Positions 18,103 to 26,304 of a DNA stretch of 57,354 nt are shown in pieces. The notes below the pieces were generated by a model. The model was not told where the DNA came from, searched no databases, and was given only the letters and a program-made list of their open reading frames with translations. The translations under genes were made by a program, and so were the position numbers. The first letter of the stretch is position 1; each line of letters starts with the position of its first letter. Origin of the DNA: Saprospiraceae bacterium (GTDB lineage: Bacteria > Bacteroidota > Bacteroidia > Chitinophagales > Saprospiraceae); assembly GCA_020629965.1 (NCBI GenBank), contig JAHDCG010000023.1, forward strand, positions 1 to 57,354, in the 5' to 3' direction.

Positions 18103-18206
18103 CGCGACAGATTTCTCTATCAAATAGTAAAAATTTGCATCCGTTCGAGGGTTCTTTCATTGAACAGCGGCGAGCCGCTTAATCCTCTCTAAACAAAAAA
18201 CTTCCG

Positions 18207-18947
18207 ATGAAAAAATATATATCGCTTTTCATAATCGCCTTTTTACTGCAAATCGGTACCGCCGAGGCGCAGGGCATCTCGGGCAAACGCCTGACCGTAT
18301 TTTATAACGCCGACTATCACGGCAGTCTGCTCGCTGCTGTCCAACACAATGAGTTTGACAGTGACGCTTTCGGTTATTACAATTATGCGGATGACGAAGA
18401 CCCGTCCTTTCTGAAGTCAATCATCAATTTTCGGCACTCGCTCAACGTCAGTTACGCCCTCAGCCGGCGGGTATCGGTCGGCGGTCAGTTCGGCTTTAGT
18501 CGGGATGCTTACGGCGGCGAACCCTCGAATATAACAGCAAATTACAAAGCCTATTCTTACGAAGCCGAAGTAAAACTTTTCAATGTGCGACGCAAGGGAG
18601 GCATTGCGCCTTTAGGCACCTACTTTGCGATGCGGGCGGGTTTAAATAAAGTGCTGACGAATACGAAAGTCAGCGAACAGGTTCGGAATAATCCGGAAGA
18701 AATGCGCACGGTCGGCTCCGATGCTAATCTGTTCAGTTTGGCTTTCGTTTGGGGAAAACAGGTGATTGTATATAAAAAGGTGATGATGAATTTCGGTTTT
18801 GAAACCAAACTGAATTTTGTCGGCGGCACCGAAGAAGGGTCTGAAGGCGACTTTCTCTTAGACTTCAGCAACGAAAACCCCCGCACCCGCGTTTTTTGGA
18901 ATGACTTTATCCGATTGACCATCGGCGTCGGCATTGCGGCGTATTGA
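18207..18947 (+). CDS. Outer-membrane beta-barrel-like protein, unknown
   Basis: A 246-residue product with a signal peptide (MKKYISLFIIAFLLQIGTAEAQ). The mature part alternates polar and hydrophobic residues with many Gly, Tyr and Phe, and has strand-like segments such as RVSVGGQFGFS and YFAMRAGLN. The terminal IRLTIGVGIAAY resembles a last barrel strand. This suggests a small outer-membrane beta barrel, but I recognise no specific family. It follows the M48 peptidase in the same direction, separated by a hairpin element and a 100-nt gap, so cotranscription is uncertain. Confidence 0.7.
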   Translation: MKKYISLFIIAFLLQIGTAEAQGISGKRLTVFYNADYHGSLLAAVQHNEFDSDAFGYYNYADDEDPSFLKSIINFRHSLNVSYALSRRVSVGGQFGFSRDAYGGEPSNITANYKAYSYEAEVKLFNVRRKGGIAPLGTYFAMRAGLNKVLTNTKVSEQVRNNPEEMRTVGSDANLFSLAFVWGKQVIVYKKVMMNFGFETKLNFVGGTEEGSEGDFLLDFSNENPRTRVFWNDFIRLTIGVGIAAY

Positions 18948-19026
18948 TTTTATAAAATGCCGAAAACATTACGCAGCTTCAAAATGTTATTACCGAACGA
19001 AACACGCACGTTTGAAAAATAATCCT

Positions 19027-19034
19027 TACATTTG
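19027..19034 (+). promoter_or_regulatory. -7 element for rimP-nusA
   Basis: TACATTTG matches TAnnTTTG, 91 nt before rimP. A GGAACGGAAGCGTTCC inverted repeat lies between it and the start. Confidence 0.5.
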
Positions 19035-19124
19035 CACCAACAATACGAAACATCAGAAAAGGAGGGAACGGAAGCGTTCCCTCTTTTCGTTTTTCATGTT
19101 GACTGCGCCTAAAACATCTCAGCC

Positions 19125-19604
19125 TTGACCGAACAAAAAATAGAAGCCCTTTTAGAAAAATTATTTGCCGAAGACGAAGAGTTTCAGCATTGTTTTTTAG
19201 TGGATATGCACCTGGGCATTAACAAAAAACTCGAAGTTTTCGTAGATAGCGATACCGGAATCAAATTTTCGGAGTGTCAAAAAATCTCGCGTTATTTAGA
19301 AGGCTTCATCGATGAGGAAAATTGGCTCGGCGAAAAATACACGCTCGAAGTCTCCTCCCCCGGCGTCAGTAATCCGCTGAAAATGCCGCGACAGTATCCG
19401 AAAAATATCGGACGTCGTTTGGAAATCGTGAAGACCGACGGCGAACACCTCGAAGGTAAACTCGTAGAGGTCAAACCCAACGGCATTTTAATCGAAGACA
19501 AAGTGCGTGAAAAAGTGGGCAAAAGAAAGGTGACGAAAACCGTGCAGACCGATTTGGCTTTCGACGAAATAGCGAAGGCGGTGGTACAGATTAGTTTTAA
19601 ATAA
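19125..19604 (+). CDS. rimP: Ribosome maturation factor RimP
   Basis: A 159-residue protein needed for maturation of the 30S subunit. It has the two-domain RimP layout: an N-terminal alpha/beta domain with LEVFVDSDTGIKFSECQKIS and the conserved LEVSSPGVSNPLK near residues 78-90, then a C-terminal SH3-like barrel (GKLVEVKPNGILIE). The start is TTG; no ATG is available upstream of the conserved region. It is the first gene of the classical rimP-nusA-infB cluster. Confidence 0.95.
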   Translation: MTEQKIEALLEKLFAEDEEFQHCFLVDMHLGINKKLEVFVDSDTGIKFSECQKISRYLEGFIDEENWLGEKYTLEVSSPGVSNPLKMPRQYPKNIGRRLEIVKTDGEHLEGKLVEVKPNGILIEDKVREKVGKRKVTKTVQTDLAFDEIAKAVVQISFK

Positions 19605-19605
19605 A

Positions 19606-19640
19606 AAGGAGAGAGGAGTGAAGGGGAGAGGAGAGAGGCG
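19606..19640. repeat. CTCTCTC-type purine/pyrimidine array, site 2
   Basis: Plus strand GGAGAGAGGAGTGAAGGGGA and onward is the complement of the arrays at 6246 and 43674. It starts just after the rimP stop. Confidence 0.65.
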
Positions 19641-19779
19641 GTGCGTCTCTGTTTTCAATACTTTTGAAAACGAATAATCAGAATTTTGGTAATGAACTCT
19701 GTTGAACGGGAGTCAAAAAATGATTTGCTTACGCAAACGCATATACGATTTCACAAGTAAACAGATAAACAACATTATA

Positions 19780-21021
19780 ATGGGTGTAAGCTTAGTAGAT
19801 ACTTTTTCCGAGTTTAAAGCCGGGAAAAATATTGACCGTCCGACCATGGTACGTGTGCTGGAGGATGTATTTCGCACATTGATTAAGAAGAAATACGGCT
19901 CGGACGAAAATTTCGACGTCATCGTCAACACACAAAAAGGTGACCTCGAACTGTGGCGGGTACGCGAAATCGTGCCGGACGGTGAGGTACTCGATGACCG
20001 CTCGCAAATTTCGGTTTCCGAGGCTTTGTCGATTGATGAAGACTACGAAATCGGCGAAGAATGCTACGAGCAATTGTTTTTGGAGCACTTCGGTCGCCGA
20101 GCGATTATGGCGGCGCGTCAGACTTTGATTTCGCGTATCATGGAATTGGAGAAAGACGAAATCTTCAAAAAATACAGTGAGCGCGTGGGTGACGTGGTAC
20201 TCGGCGAAGTACATCAGATTTTGAAAAGAGAAATCCTGATTATCGACGATGTGACGGGTAACGAACTGATATTGCCGCGCAGCGAAATGATTCGCGGCGA
20301 TTACCTGCGCAAGGGCGATATGATACGCGGAGTGGTAAAGAAAGTGGAGATGAAAAACAACAACCCGGTCATTATCATGTCGCGCACGGACAGTACTTTC
20401 CTCGAAAAATTGCTGACGCAGGAAGTGCCGGAAATCGAAGACGGTCTGATTACCATTCAGAAAATCGTGCGTTTGCCCGGCGAGCGCGCGAAGGTTGCCG
20501 TGGAAAGCTACGACGAGCGTATCGACCCGGTCGGTGCCTGTGTCGGTATGAAAGGGTCGCGTATTCACGGGATTGTCCGCGAGTTGCGCAACGAAAATAT
20601 TGACATCATCAATTGGACGAGCAACGAAAATCTGTTCATTCAGCGAGCTTTGACGCCGGCACGCGTGACCAATATCGAACTCAACAAAGACGAAGCACGG
20701 GCTTCGGTTTACCTCGAACCCGACCAAGTTTCTTTAGCAATCGGCAAGGGCGGTACGAATATCAAACTGGCGAGCAAATTGACCGGTTATGAAATTGACG
20801 TGTACCGCAACACAAGTCAACACGAACTCGAAGACGTCGATTTGGACGAATTCAGCGATGAAATCGAAGCATGGGTAATTGCCGAGTTTAAGCGCATCGG
20901 TTGCGACACGGCGCGCAGTGTTTTGGAATTGAGCGTGGAAGAATTGGTACGCCGTACCGATTTGGAAGATGTGACGATTCAGAACGTTCAGACCTTGTTG
21001 GCGTCTGAATTTGAAGAATAG
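19780..21021 (+). CDS. nusA: Transcription termination/antitermination factor NusA
   Basis: A 413-residue RNA polymerase-binding factor that controls pausing, termination and antitermination. The layout is complete: N-terminal RNAP-binding domain (residues 1-125), S1 domain about 135-200 (VGDVVLGEVHQI), then KH1 and KH2 with GMKGSRIHGIVREL and SLAIGKGGTNIKLASKL, and a short acidic helical tail with one HhH-like motif near 370-410. The ATG at 19780 starts at the family N-terminus; the frame continues 78 nt upstream but encodes nothing conserved. It follows rimP after a 175-nt gap holding a repeat array. Confidence 0.96.
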   Translation: MGVSLVDTFSEFKAGKNIDRPTMVRVLEDVFRTLIKKKYGSDENFDVIVNTQKGDLELWRVREIVPDGEVLDDRSQISVSEALSIDEDYEIGEECYEQLFLEHFGRRAIMAARQTLISRIMELEKDEIFKKYSERVGDVVLGEVHQILKREILIIDDVTGNELILPRSEMIRGDYLRKGDMIRGVVKKVEMKNNNPVIIMSRTDSTFLEKLLTQEVPEIEDGLITIQKIVRLPGERAKVAVESYDERIDPVGACVGMKGSRIHGIVRELRNENIDIINWTSNENLFIQRALTPARVTNIELNKDEARASVYLEPDQVSLAIGKGGTNIKLASKLTGYEIDVYRNTSQHELEDVDLDEFSDEIEAWVIAEFKRIGCDTARSVLELSVEELVRRTDLEDVTIQNVQTLLASEFEE

Positions 21022-21052
21022 GAAAAAGGTTGTAAGGGGTTGAAAAGGTTGA
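21022..21052 (+). repeat. AAAAGGTTGT-type array after nusA
   Basis: Reads GGAAAAAGGTTGTAAGGGGT then TGAAAAGGTTG, starting at the base after the stop codon. It is followed by a 7-bp stem GAATCGT-CAT-ACGATTC at 21051-21067. Confidence 0.5.
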
Positions 21053-21211
21053 ATCGTCATACGATTCCGCTGCAATAATCCTCTTATCGGGTTATATTTC
21101 CGATTTTTTCAAAAATAAATGTAAAAGAAGGAACTTTTTAAACGAAAAAGGTTTTTTACTTACAGAAACTCTGTTTTAGATAAATTCAAGTTTGGGTTTT
21201 AAATTAAGCGA

Positions 21212-21269
21212 GCATCTACCCCCCGGAGCGGGGGAACTTTCTCCGAGATTGAGTTCGAGGGTAGATTGC
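21212..21269. other. Candidate three-way-junction structured RNA upstream of infB
   Basis: The outer stem ATCTACC/GGTAGAT (21214-21220 with 21260-21266), extendable by GC/GC, encloses two hairpins. One is CCCCG-GAG-CGGGG (21221-21233); the other is GAACT with AGTTC (21234-21238 with 21252-21256) plus an inner TCT/AGA. It matches no riboswitch I recognise. The 790-bp nusA-infB gap holds this, the stem-loop at 21472, a heptad array and the infB promoter, but no gene. Confidence 0.4.
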
Positions 21270-21471
21270 AAAGTTTGTTTTTACGACTTGGCTTAAACGG
21301 TAAGCAGCAGCGAAAAAGTAATTATGTTTACTTTTTTTATCGGCACTTTCCGTATTTCAAAATCAAAAATTAAATAATGATTTTTTAAGAATAAATCTGA
21401 TATAATACATCGTGAAATCGACGGCGCGTCGGCTTCACCTCGGAGTTGCTGAAAAAATATTGCATCGCAAG

Positions 21472-21502
21472 TGCCGAATGACGGATTCTATGTCATTCGG
21501 CA
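21472..21502. other. 11-bp perfect stem-loop
   Basis: TGCCGAATGAC (21472-21482) pairs perfectly with GTCATTCGGCA (21492-21502) around a 9-nt loop. There is no T-run on either side, so it is not a convincing terminator. Confidence 0.55.
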
Positions 21503-21560
21503 TTTCGCGTGTCGTAAAGGGTGATTTGGAAACCGGAAAAAAGGCAATAGTCAAGACAGA

Positions 21561-21597
21561 AGTCTAACGTCTAAAATCTAATATCTAACGTCTCCTC
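21561..21597 (-). repeat. GAYNTTA heptad array, site 4
   Basis: On the minus strand it reads GACGTTA GATATTA GATTTTA GACGTTA GACTTCTG, the reverse orientation relative to the flanking genes. Confidence 0.8.
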
Positions 21598-21719
21598 AAA
21601 TCAAAACAATCTATCATATCAATTCGGAAAAAAAGGCAATTTCCGAATAATATGCGCATAAGACCTTCTGCTTTCGTAAAACAAGCAGTCATAAGTGCCT
21701 TATAATCAAACATTAGGCT

Positions 21720-21727
21720 TATCTTTG
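21720..21727 (+). promoter_or_regulatory. -7 element for infB
   Basis: TATCTTTG matches TAnnTTTG, about 87 nt before infB. This suggests infB can be transcribed apart from rimP-nusA. Confidence 0.55.
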
Positions 21728-21813
21728 CGCACTGAAAAATGAGCAAGCACGAATTTTCATTGAAAATAACTTTCAAAATGTGCCGCTGCTCGACAAAAAT
21801 AATCAATTACTGA

Positions 21814-24800
21814 ATGGCGAAACGTCTCGTAAAGGTAGCTAAAGAATTTAACGTCGGTACCGGTACCATCGTGGACTATCTCAAGAACAACGGGTTCGAG
21901 ATAGAAAACAAACCTATTGCTAAGGTCACCGATGACATGTACGGCGCTCTGTTGAAGGAGTATTCGAAGGACTTGGCTGTAAAAGAAAAAGCAGAAGCGC
22001 TCAAAAAGGAAAATCAACCGGAGAAGAAAAGAGAAACCGTGACCCTGCGCCCCAACGCAGGTATCACCACGATTTCTACGCCTCCGCCGGCTCCGAAACC
22101 CAAACCGGAACCGACTCCCGCGCCCAAGCCTGCCCCCAAACCCGTGGAAGCGAAAAAGCCGGAACCCCCGGCTCCGGAACCTGCACCGGTCAAAGAAAAA
22201 GAAGTCGAAAAAACGACTCCGCCTCCCGTGCAAACGGAGGAAAAAAAGGACACGCCCGCACCTTCGGGTCGTCCGCAGGTCGGCGGTTTGAAAATTAAAG
22301 GCAAAATCGACCTGGACAACGTCGGTAAGCCCGTCGAGAAAGCCAAACCGACCGCCGAAGCTAAAAAGGCTGACGCACCCGCGCCCGCCAAAGAAAAGCC
22401 TGCCGCTAAGCAAACGGAAAAACCGACTGCCAAAAAGGAAAAAGCCGCACCCGCTGCCGCTAAATCCGAAGATGCCAAGCCTGCAGCCGCAGCCGACAGC
22501 AAGCCGAGCGCGAGTACGGATAAACCCGCCGCCGATGCCGCTCCCGAAAAGGAACTCAGCATCGAAGAGCAAAACAAGAAAAAAGGTGTTTTGCGCGCCG
22601 AGGCACCCGAGTTGCGCGGTCTGAAAATCAAGGGTAAAATCAACCTTGCGAACATCGAATCTTCGCGCGGTAAGAAAAAATCAAAAGACGATAAGAAGTC
22701 TTCGCCCGTCGCATCGAGCGACGGCAGCACTTCCGGTCGCAGACGCAGACGTCGTCGTCGCTCCGACGGCTCGCCCGCACCTTCGGGCGGCGGTCAGGCA
22801 CGTACTTCGGGCGGCGGACGTACCTCGGGCGGTCGCACATCAGGAGGCAGAACCTCGGGCGGTCGCGGCGGTACGAGTCGCAGAGGCGGTGAGCCGAGAG
22901 AAGTTTCCGCAAAGGAAATCGAAGATAAGATCAAGGCAACCATGGCGCGCCTTTCGGGGTCTAAGCGTCGTCGCCAAAAGATAAAAAGAGGAAACAGAGA
23001 GCGTATTCGTGAACGTCAGGAAGCCATGGAGGCCGAAAACTTCACGGAAGCGCTGCAACTCACGGAGTTTGTTTCCGTGCAGGAACTCGCCAACCTCTTG
23101 GACGTACCCGTTACCGATGTCATCACGGCATGTATGAACATGGGCGTCATCGTTTCGATAAACCAACGCCTGGATGCCGAGGTCATTGAAATGGTAGCTG
23201 CGGAATTTGACCGCGAAGTCGAGTTTACCACCGTCGAGGAGGTAGGTATGGACATTGCCGACATCGAAGACGCGGAGGAAGACATGGTGCCGCGCGCACC
23301 GATTGTCACCGTCATGGGTCACGTTGACCACGGTAAGACCTCGCTTTTGGATTACATCCGCGAGAGTACCGTAGTTGCCGGCGAGGCAGGGGGTATCACG
23401 CAGCACATCGGTGCTTACGAGGTGACACTGCCCGACGGAAAAGAAATTACCTTTTTGGATACACCGGGTCACGAAGCCTTTACGGCGATGCGGGCGCGGG
23501 GTGCCAAAGTCACGGATATTGCTATCATCATCATCTCTGCCGATGACAGCATCATGCCGCAAACGCGCGAGGCAATCAGCCACGCCGAAGCTGCGGGTGT
23601 ACCGATGATTTTTGCGATTAACAAAATCGACAAAGCGGGCGCAAACCCCGAAAAAATCAAAGGCGATCTCGCACAGATGAACTACCTCGTAGAAGACTGG
23701 GGCGGTAAGTATCAATCGCAAGACATCTCCGCACTGAAAGGTATCGGTATCGAAGAACTGCTCGAAAAAGTAGTCTTGGAAGCCGAAATTTTGGAACTCA
23801 AAGCCAACCCGAACCGCCGCGCCGTAGGTACGGTCTTGGAGGCGTCTTTGGAGAAAGGTCGCGGTTATGCTACCAAAACATTGGTCACGGCAGGTACTCT
23901 GCGCATCGGTGACCCGATGGTAGCAGGCAGCCACGCCGGTAAGGTCAAGGCGATGTTTAACGAGCGCAACAAGCGTATCAAAGAAGCGGGACCTTCTACT
24001 CCGGTACTCATTTTGGGTCTGGACGGCGCACCGCAGGCGGGTGAAGCTATGAAAGTAGCCGAAACCGAGCAGGAAGCCAAAACGGTAGCGAGCCACCGCG
24101 CACAAATTTCGCGCGAGCAAGCCAACCGTGCCACCAAACGTATCAGTCTCGAAGAGATTGGTCGTCGTTTGGCACTCGACAGCTTTAAGGAGCTGAACCT
24201 CATTGTCAAAGGTGACGTGGACGGTTCGGTCGAGGCCCTGGCGGACAGTTTAATCAAGCAATCCATCGAGTCCGTACAGGTGAATGTTATTCACAAAGCG
24301 GTCGGTCAGATTATCGACTCCGATATCCTTTTGGCATCGGCATCCGACGCGATTGTCATCGGTTTTCAGGTGCGTCCGTCGAACTCGGCACGTCAGTTGG
24401 CGGAGCGCGAAGGCGTACAAATCAAGACGTATTCGGTTATTTACGAAGCTATCGACGAAATCCGCAGTGCCATCGAGGGTATGTTGGAGCCGACGAAGGA
24501 AGAGAAAATCACCGGAAACCTCGAAGTACGCGAGACCTACAAAATCTCGAAAGTGGGTACGATTGCCGGTTGTTTTGTTACCGACGGAAAGGTCAAACGC
24601 AACAGCAACATTCGCCTCATCCGCGACGGTATCGTTATTTACCCGACGAAAGAGGGCGTAATCGGCGAAATTTCTTCGCTGAAACGCTACAAAGACGATG
24701 TCAAAGAAGTCACGAACCGCATGGAATGTGGTTTGACTATCAAAAACTTCAATGACATCAAAGTCGGCGATACCATCGAGGCGTATGAAATCATTGAAGT

Positions 24801-24825
24801 AAAACAAACGTTGGATTCGATTTAA
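21814..24825 (+). CDS. infB: Translation initiation factor IF-2
   Basis: A 1003-residue GTPase that brings initiator tRNA to the 30S subunit. A small N-terminal IF2_N fold (residues 1-55) precedes a long disordered Pro/Ala/Lys-rich linker that holds the motif GLKIKGKI twice (about residues 158 and 269). Then come an eight-Arg run and an Arg/Gly/Ser tract with four TSGGR-type repeats at about 305-360, a second IF2_N domain, and the G domain with [17 protein letters not shown] and NKIDKAG (about 505-640). Domains II, III and IV complete the protein. The long linker is usual for Bacteroidota; the RGG-like tract is notable. An intrinsic terminator follows 30 nt after the stop. Confidence 0.97.
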   Translation: MAKRLVKVAKEFNVGTGTIVDYLKNNGFEIENKPIAKVTDDMYGALLKEYSKDLAVKEKAEALKKENQPEKKRETVTLRPNAGITTISTPPPAPKPKPEPTPAPKPAPKPVEAKKPEPPAPEPAPVKEKEVEKTTPPPVQTEEKKDTPAPSGRPQVGGLKIKGKIDLDNVGKPVEKAKPTAEAKKADAPAPAKEKPAAKQTEKPTAKKEKAAPAAAKSEDAKPAAAADSKPSASTDKPAADAAPEKELSIEEQNKKKGVLRAEAPELRGLKIKGKINLANIESSRGKKKSKDDKKSSPVASSDGSTSGRRRRRRRRSDGSPAPSGGGQARTSGGGRTSGGRTSGGRTSGGRGGTSRRGGEPREVSAKEIEDKIKATMARLSGSKRRRQKIKRGNRERIRERQEAMEAENFTEALQLTEFVSVQELANLLDVPVTDVITACMNMGVIVSINQRLDAEVIEMVAAEFDREVEFTTVEEVGMDIADIEDAEEDMVPRAPIVTVMGHVDHGKTSLLDYIRESTVVAGEAGGITQHIGAYEVTLPDGKEITFLDTPGHEAFTAMRARGAKVTDIAIIIISADDSIMPQTREAISHAEAAGVPMIFAINKIDKAGANPEKIKGDLAQMNYLVEDWGGKYQSQDISALKGIGIEELLEKVVLEAEILELKANPNRRAVGTVLEASLEKGRGYATKTLVTAGTLRIGDPMVAGSHAGKVKAMFNERNKRIKEAGPSTPVLILGLDGAPQAGEAMKVAETEQEAKTVASHRAQISREQANRATKRISLEEIGRRLALDSFKELNLIVKGDVDGSVEALADSLIKQSIESVQVNVIHKAVGQIIDSDILLASASDAIVIGFQVRPSNSARQLAEREGVQIKTYSVIYEAIDEIRSAIEGMLEPTKEEKITGNLEVRETYKISKVGTIAGCFVTDGKVKRNSNIRLIRDGIVIYPTKEGVIGEISSLKRYKDDVKEVTNRMECGLTIKNFNDIKVGDTIEAYEIIEVKQTLDSI

Positions 24826-24853
24826 ATAATCGAGTACCGAGTTTTGAGAATAT

Positions 24854-24896
24854 AAAAAAGGGGACTTGATGAATTTTTCGTCAAGCCCCTTTTTTT
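24854..24896 (+). terminator. Intrinsic terminator of infB
   Basis: AAAAAAGGGGACTTGA pairs with TCAAGCCCCTTTTTT across an 11-nt loop and ends in a T-run. Confidence 0.92.
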
Positions 24897-24919
24897 GGTT
24901 GATAGTTGGTGGTTGATAG
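24897..24919 (-). repeat. AACCACC/AACTATC heptad array, site 1
   Basis: On the minus strand it reads CTATC AACCACC AACTATC AACC, a 7-bp period directly abutting the infB terminator. Confidence 0.7.
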
Positions 24920-25007
24920 ATTGTCACTTTACGTTTATCGGAAGGTAGTCGGATTTGAAGTCGGGGTTATTTTACGAGGTGCAATGAAAGTATTATAACC
25001 ACTTGGT

Positions 25008-25143
25008 AATCAGCGTAAAATCATATAGAATCATAAGAAATCAGCGTAAAAGAAACATAGTCATACAAGAAATCATAACTCACCATAACCATCATAAGTA
25101 ATCAGGGTCAAAAAAATAATCACACAAGCAATCAGCGTCAAAA
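25008..25143 (+). repeat. Four-copy AATCAGCGTAAAA repeat upstream of pdxA
   Basis: The 13-14 bp unit occurs at 25008, 25039, 25100 (AATCAGGGTCAAAA) and 25130 (AATCAGCGTCAAAA). Spacers are rich in AATCATA, and the inner spacings are about 30, 61 and 30 bp. The last copy ends 7 nt before the pdxA ATG. It could be a regulator-binding array or another degenerate tandem repeat. Confidence 0.7.
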
Positions 25144-25150
25144 CTTCACT

Positions 25151-26212
25151 ATGAAAGAGAAAATAAAAATCGGTATCAGCGTCGGCGACATCCACGGCAT
25201 CGGCTTAGAAGTCGTCCTCAAAGCCCTGCGCCACCGCAAGATTACCGACCTCTGCACCCCCGTTATTTACGGCAACACCAAAGTCGTCAACTTTCATAAA
25301 CGCGCGACCGATTTAGATGATTTTCAATTTCACAGTCTGCAATACGGCGACGCTTTCAAGACCGATAAAGTCAACGTCGTCAACTGCTGGAAAGAAGATT
25401 TGAACTTAGAATTCGGGAAAGTCTGCGAAACGGGCGGGATTTACGCGCAAATGTCCTTGGATTACGCGGTCACGGATTTAAAAAAGGGCGTCATCGACGC
25501 GCTCGTCACCGCACCGATACACAAAAAAGCGATGAACCTGTCGGCTTTTGAATATCCCGGGCATACGGAGTATTTAACCCACGAATTCGGCGGCGGCGAA
25601 AGTCTGATGTTTTTGGTCAATGATGATTTACGCGTCGGTTTAGTCACCAATCATTTACCGCTCGAAGAAGTCGCCAAAAAAATCACCAAAAAGCGGATTT
25701 TAGAAAAGCTGAACATCATGCACCACACGCTGCGCATGGATTTCGGTTTTGAAAAACCCAACATCGCCCTGCTCGGTCTGAACCCCCACGCCGGCGACGA
25801 CGGCGTACTCGGCAAAGAAGAAAACGACATCATTCGCCCCGCCGTCGTCGAAGCCAAAAAACAAGGTATTCGCGCGTTCGGCCCCTACCCCGCCGACGGA
25901 TTTTTCGGGTCCGGTCAGTTTAAAAAATTTGATGCCGTCTTAGCGATGTACCACGACCAAGGTTTGGTACCGTTCAAAGCCTTGTCTTTCGGTAACGGCG
26001 TGAACTACACCGCCGGTCTGTCGCACATCCGCACCTCGCCCGACCACGGCACGGGCATGGACATTGCCGGTAAAAATCAGGCAAGCCCGGACTCTTTCCG
26101 CCGCGCCCTTTTCTTAGCTATGGATGTGGTGCGCAACCGCAAAAATTGGCAGGAAATGACGGCAAATCCGGTGCAGCGGAAGCGGAAAGGGAGTGAGGGG
26201 AAGGGGAAGTAG
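25151..26212 (+). CDS. pdxA: 4-hydroxythreonine-4-phosphate dehydrogenase PdxA
   Basis: A 353-residue NAD-dependent dehydrogenase of the DXP-dependent pyridoxal phosphate pathway. The N-terminus KIGISVGDIHGIGLEVVLKAL, then GHTEYL, and the three metal-ligand histidines in TNHLPL, LNPHAGDDG and MYHDQGL are all present. The length is slightly above the usual ~330: the last dozen residues (RKRKGSEGKGK) are low complexity and arise from a GGGAGTGAGGGGAAGGGGAAG-like purine tract that resembles the array family at 19606, so the true C-terminus may have been overrun by a repeat. It is monocistronic and ends at a bidirectional terminator shared with the convergent pseudogene. Confidence 0.95.
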   Translation: MKEKIKIGISVGDIHGIGLEVVLKALRHRKITDLCTPVIYGNTKVVNFHKRATDLDDFQFHSLQYGDAFKTDKVNVVNCWKEDLNLEFGKVCETGGIYAQMSLDYAVTDLKKGVIDALVTAPIHKKAMNLSAFEYPGHTEYLTHEFGGGESLMFLVNDDLRVGLVTNHLPLEEVAKKITKKRILEKLNIMHHTLRMDFGFEKPNIALLGLNPHAGDDGVLGKEENDIIRPAVVEAKKQGIRAFGPYPADGFFGSGQFKKFDAVLAMYHDQGLVPFKALSFGNGVNYTAGLSHIRTSPDHGTGMDIAGKNQASPDSFRRALFLAMDVVRNRKNWQEMTANPVQRKRKGSEGKGK

Positions 26213-26240
26213 GTTTTGGAAGTCGATTTTTTTATAAAGA

Positions 26241-26280
26241 AAAAGCCTGTCTGCGGGGGTTGTTCCGGAGACAGGCTTTT
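26241..26280. terminator. Bidirectional terminator between convergent genes
   Basis: AAAAGCCTGTCT (26241-26252) pairs with AGACAGGCTTTT (26269-26280), with A- and T-runs outside the stem. It can serve pdxA on the plus strand and the pseudogene on the minus strand. Confidence 0.9.
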
Positions 26281-26304
26281 TTACTCTTGACGATTATTTA
26301 CGTG

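Noticed and set aside
21757-22572. 271-residue Arg/Gly/Phe-rich minus-strand frame
   Set aside because: Exact antisense of the infB linker; its composition is the mirror of the Pro/Ala/Lys-rich coding strand.
22840-24120. 426-residue minus-strand frame
   Set aside because: Antisense shadow of the infB GTPase domain, with no signal of its own.
25008-25143. Riboswitch in the pdxA leader
   Set aside because: The region is AT-rich with direct rather than inverted repeats, and no stable fold or known riboswitch core is visible.
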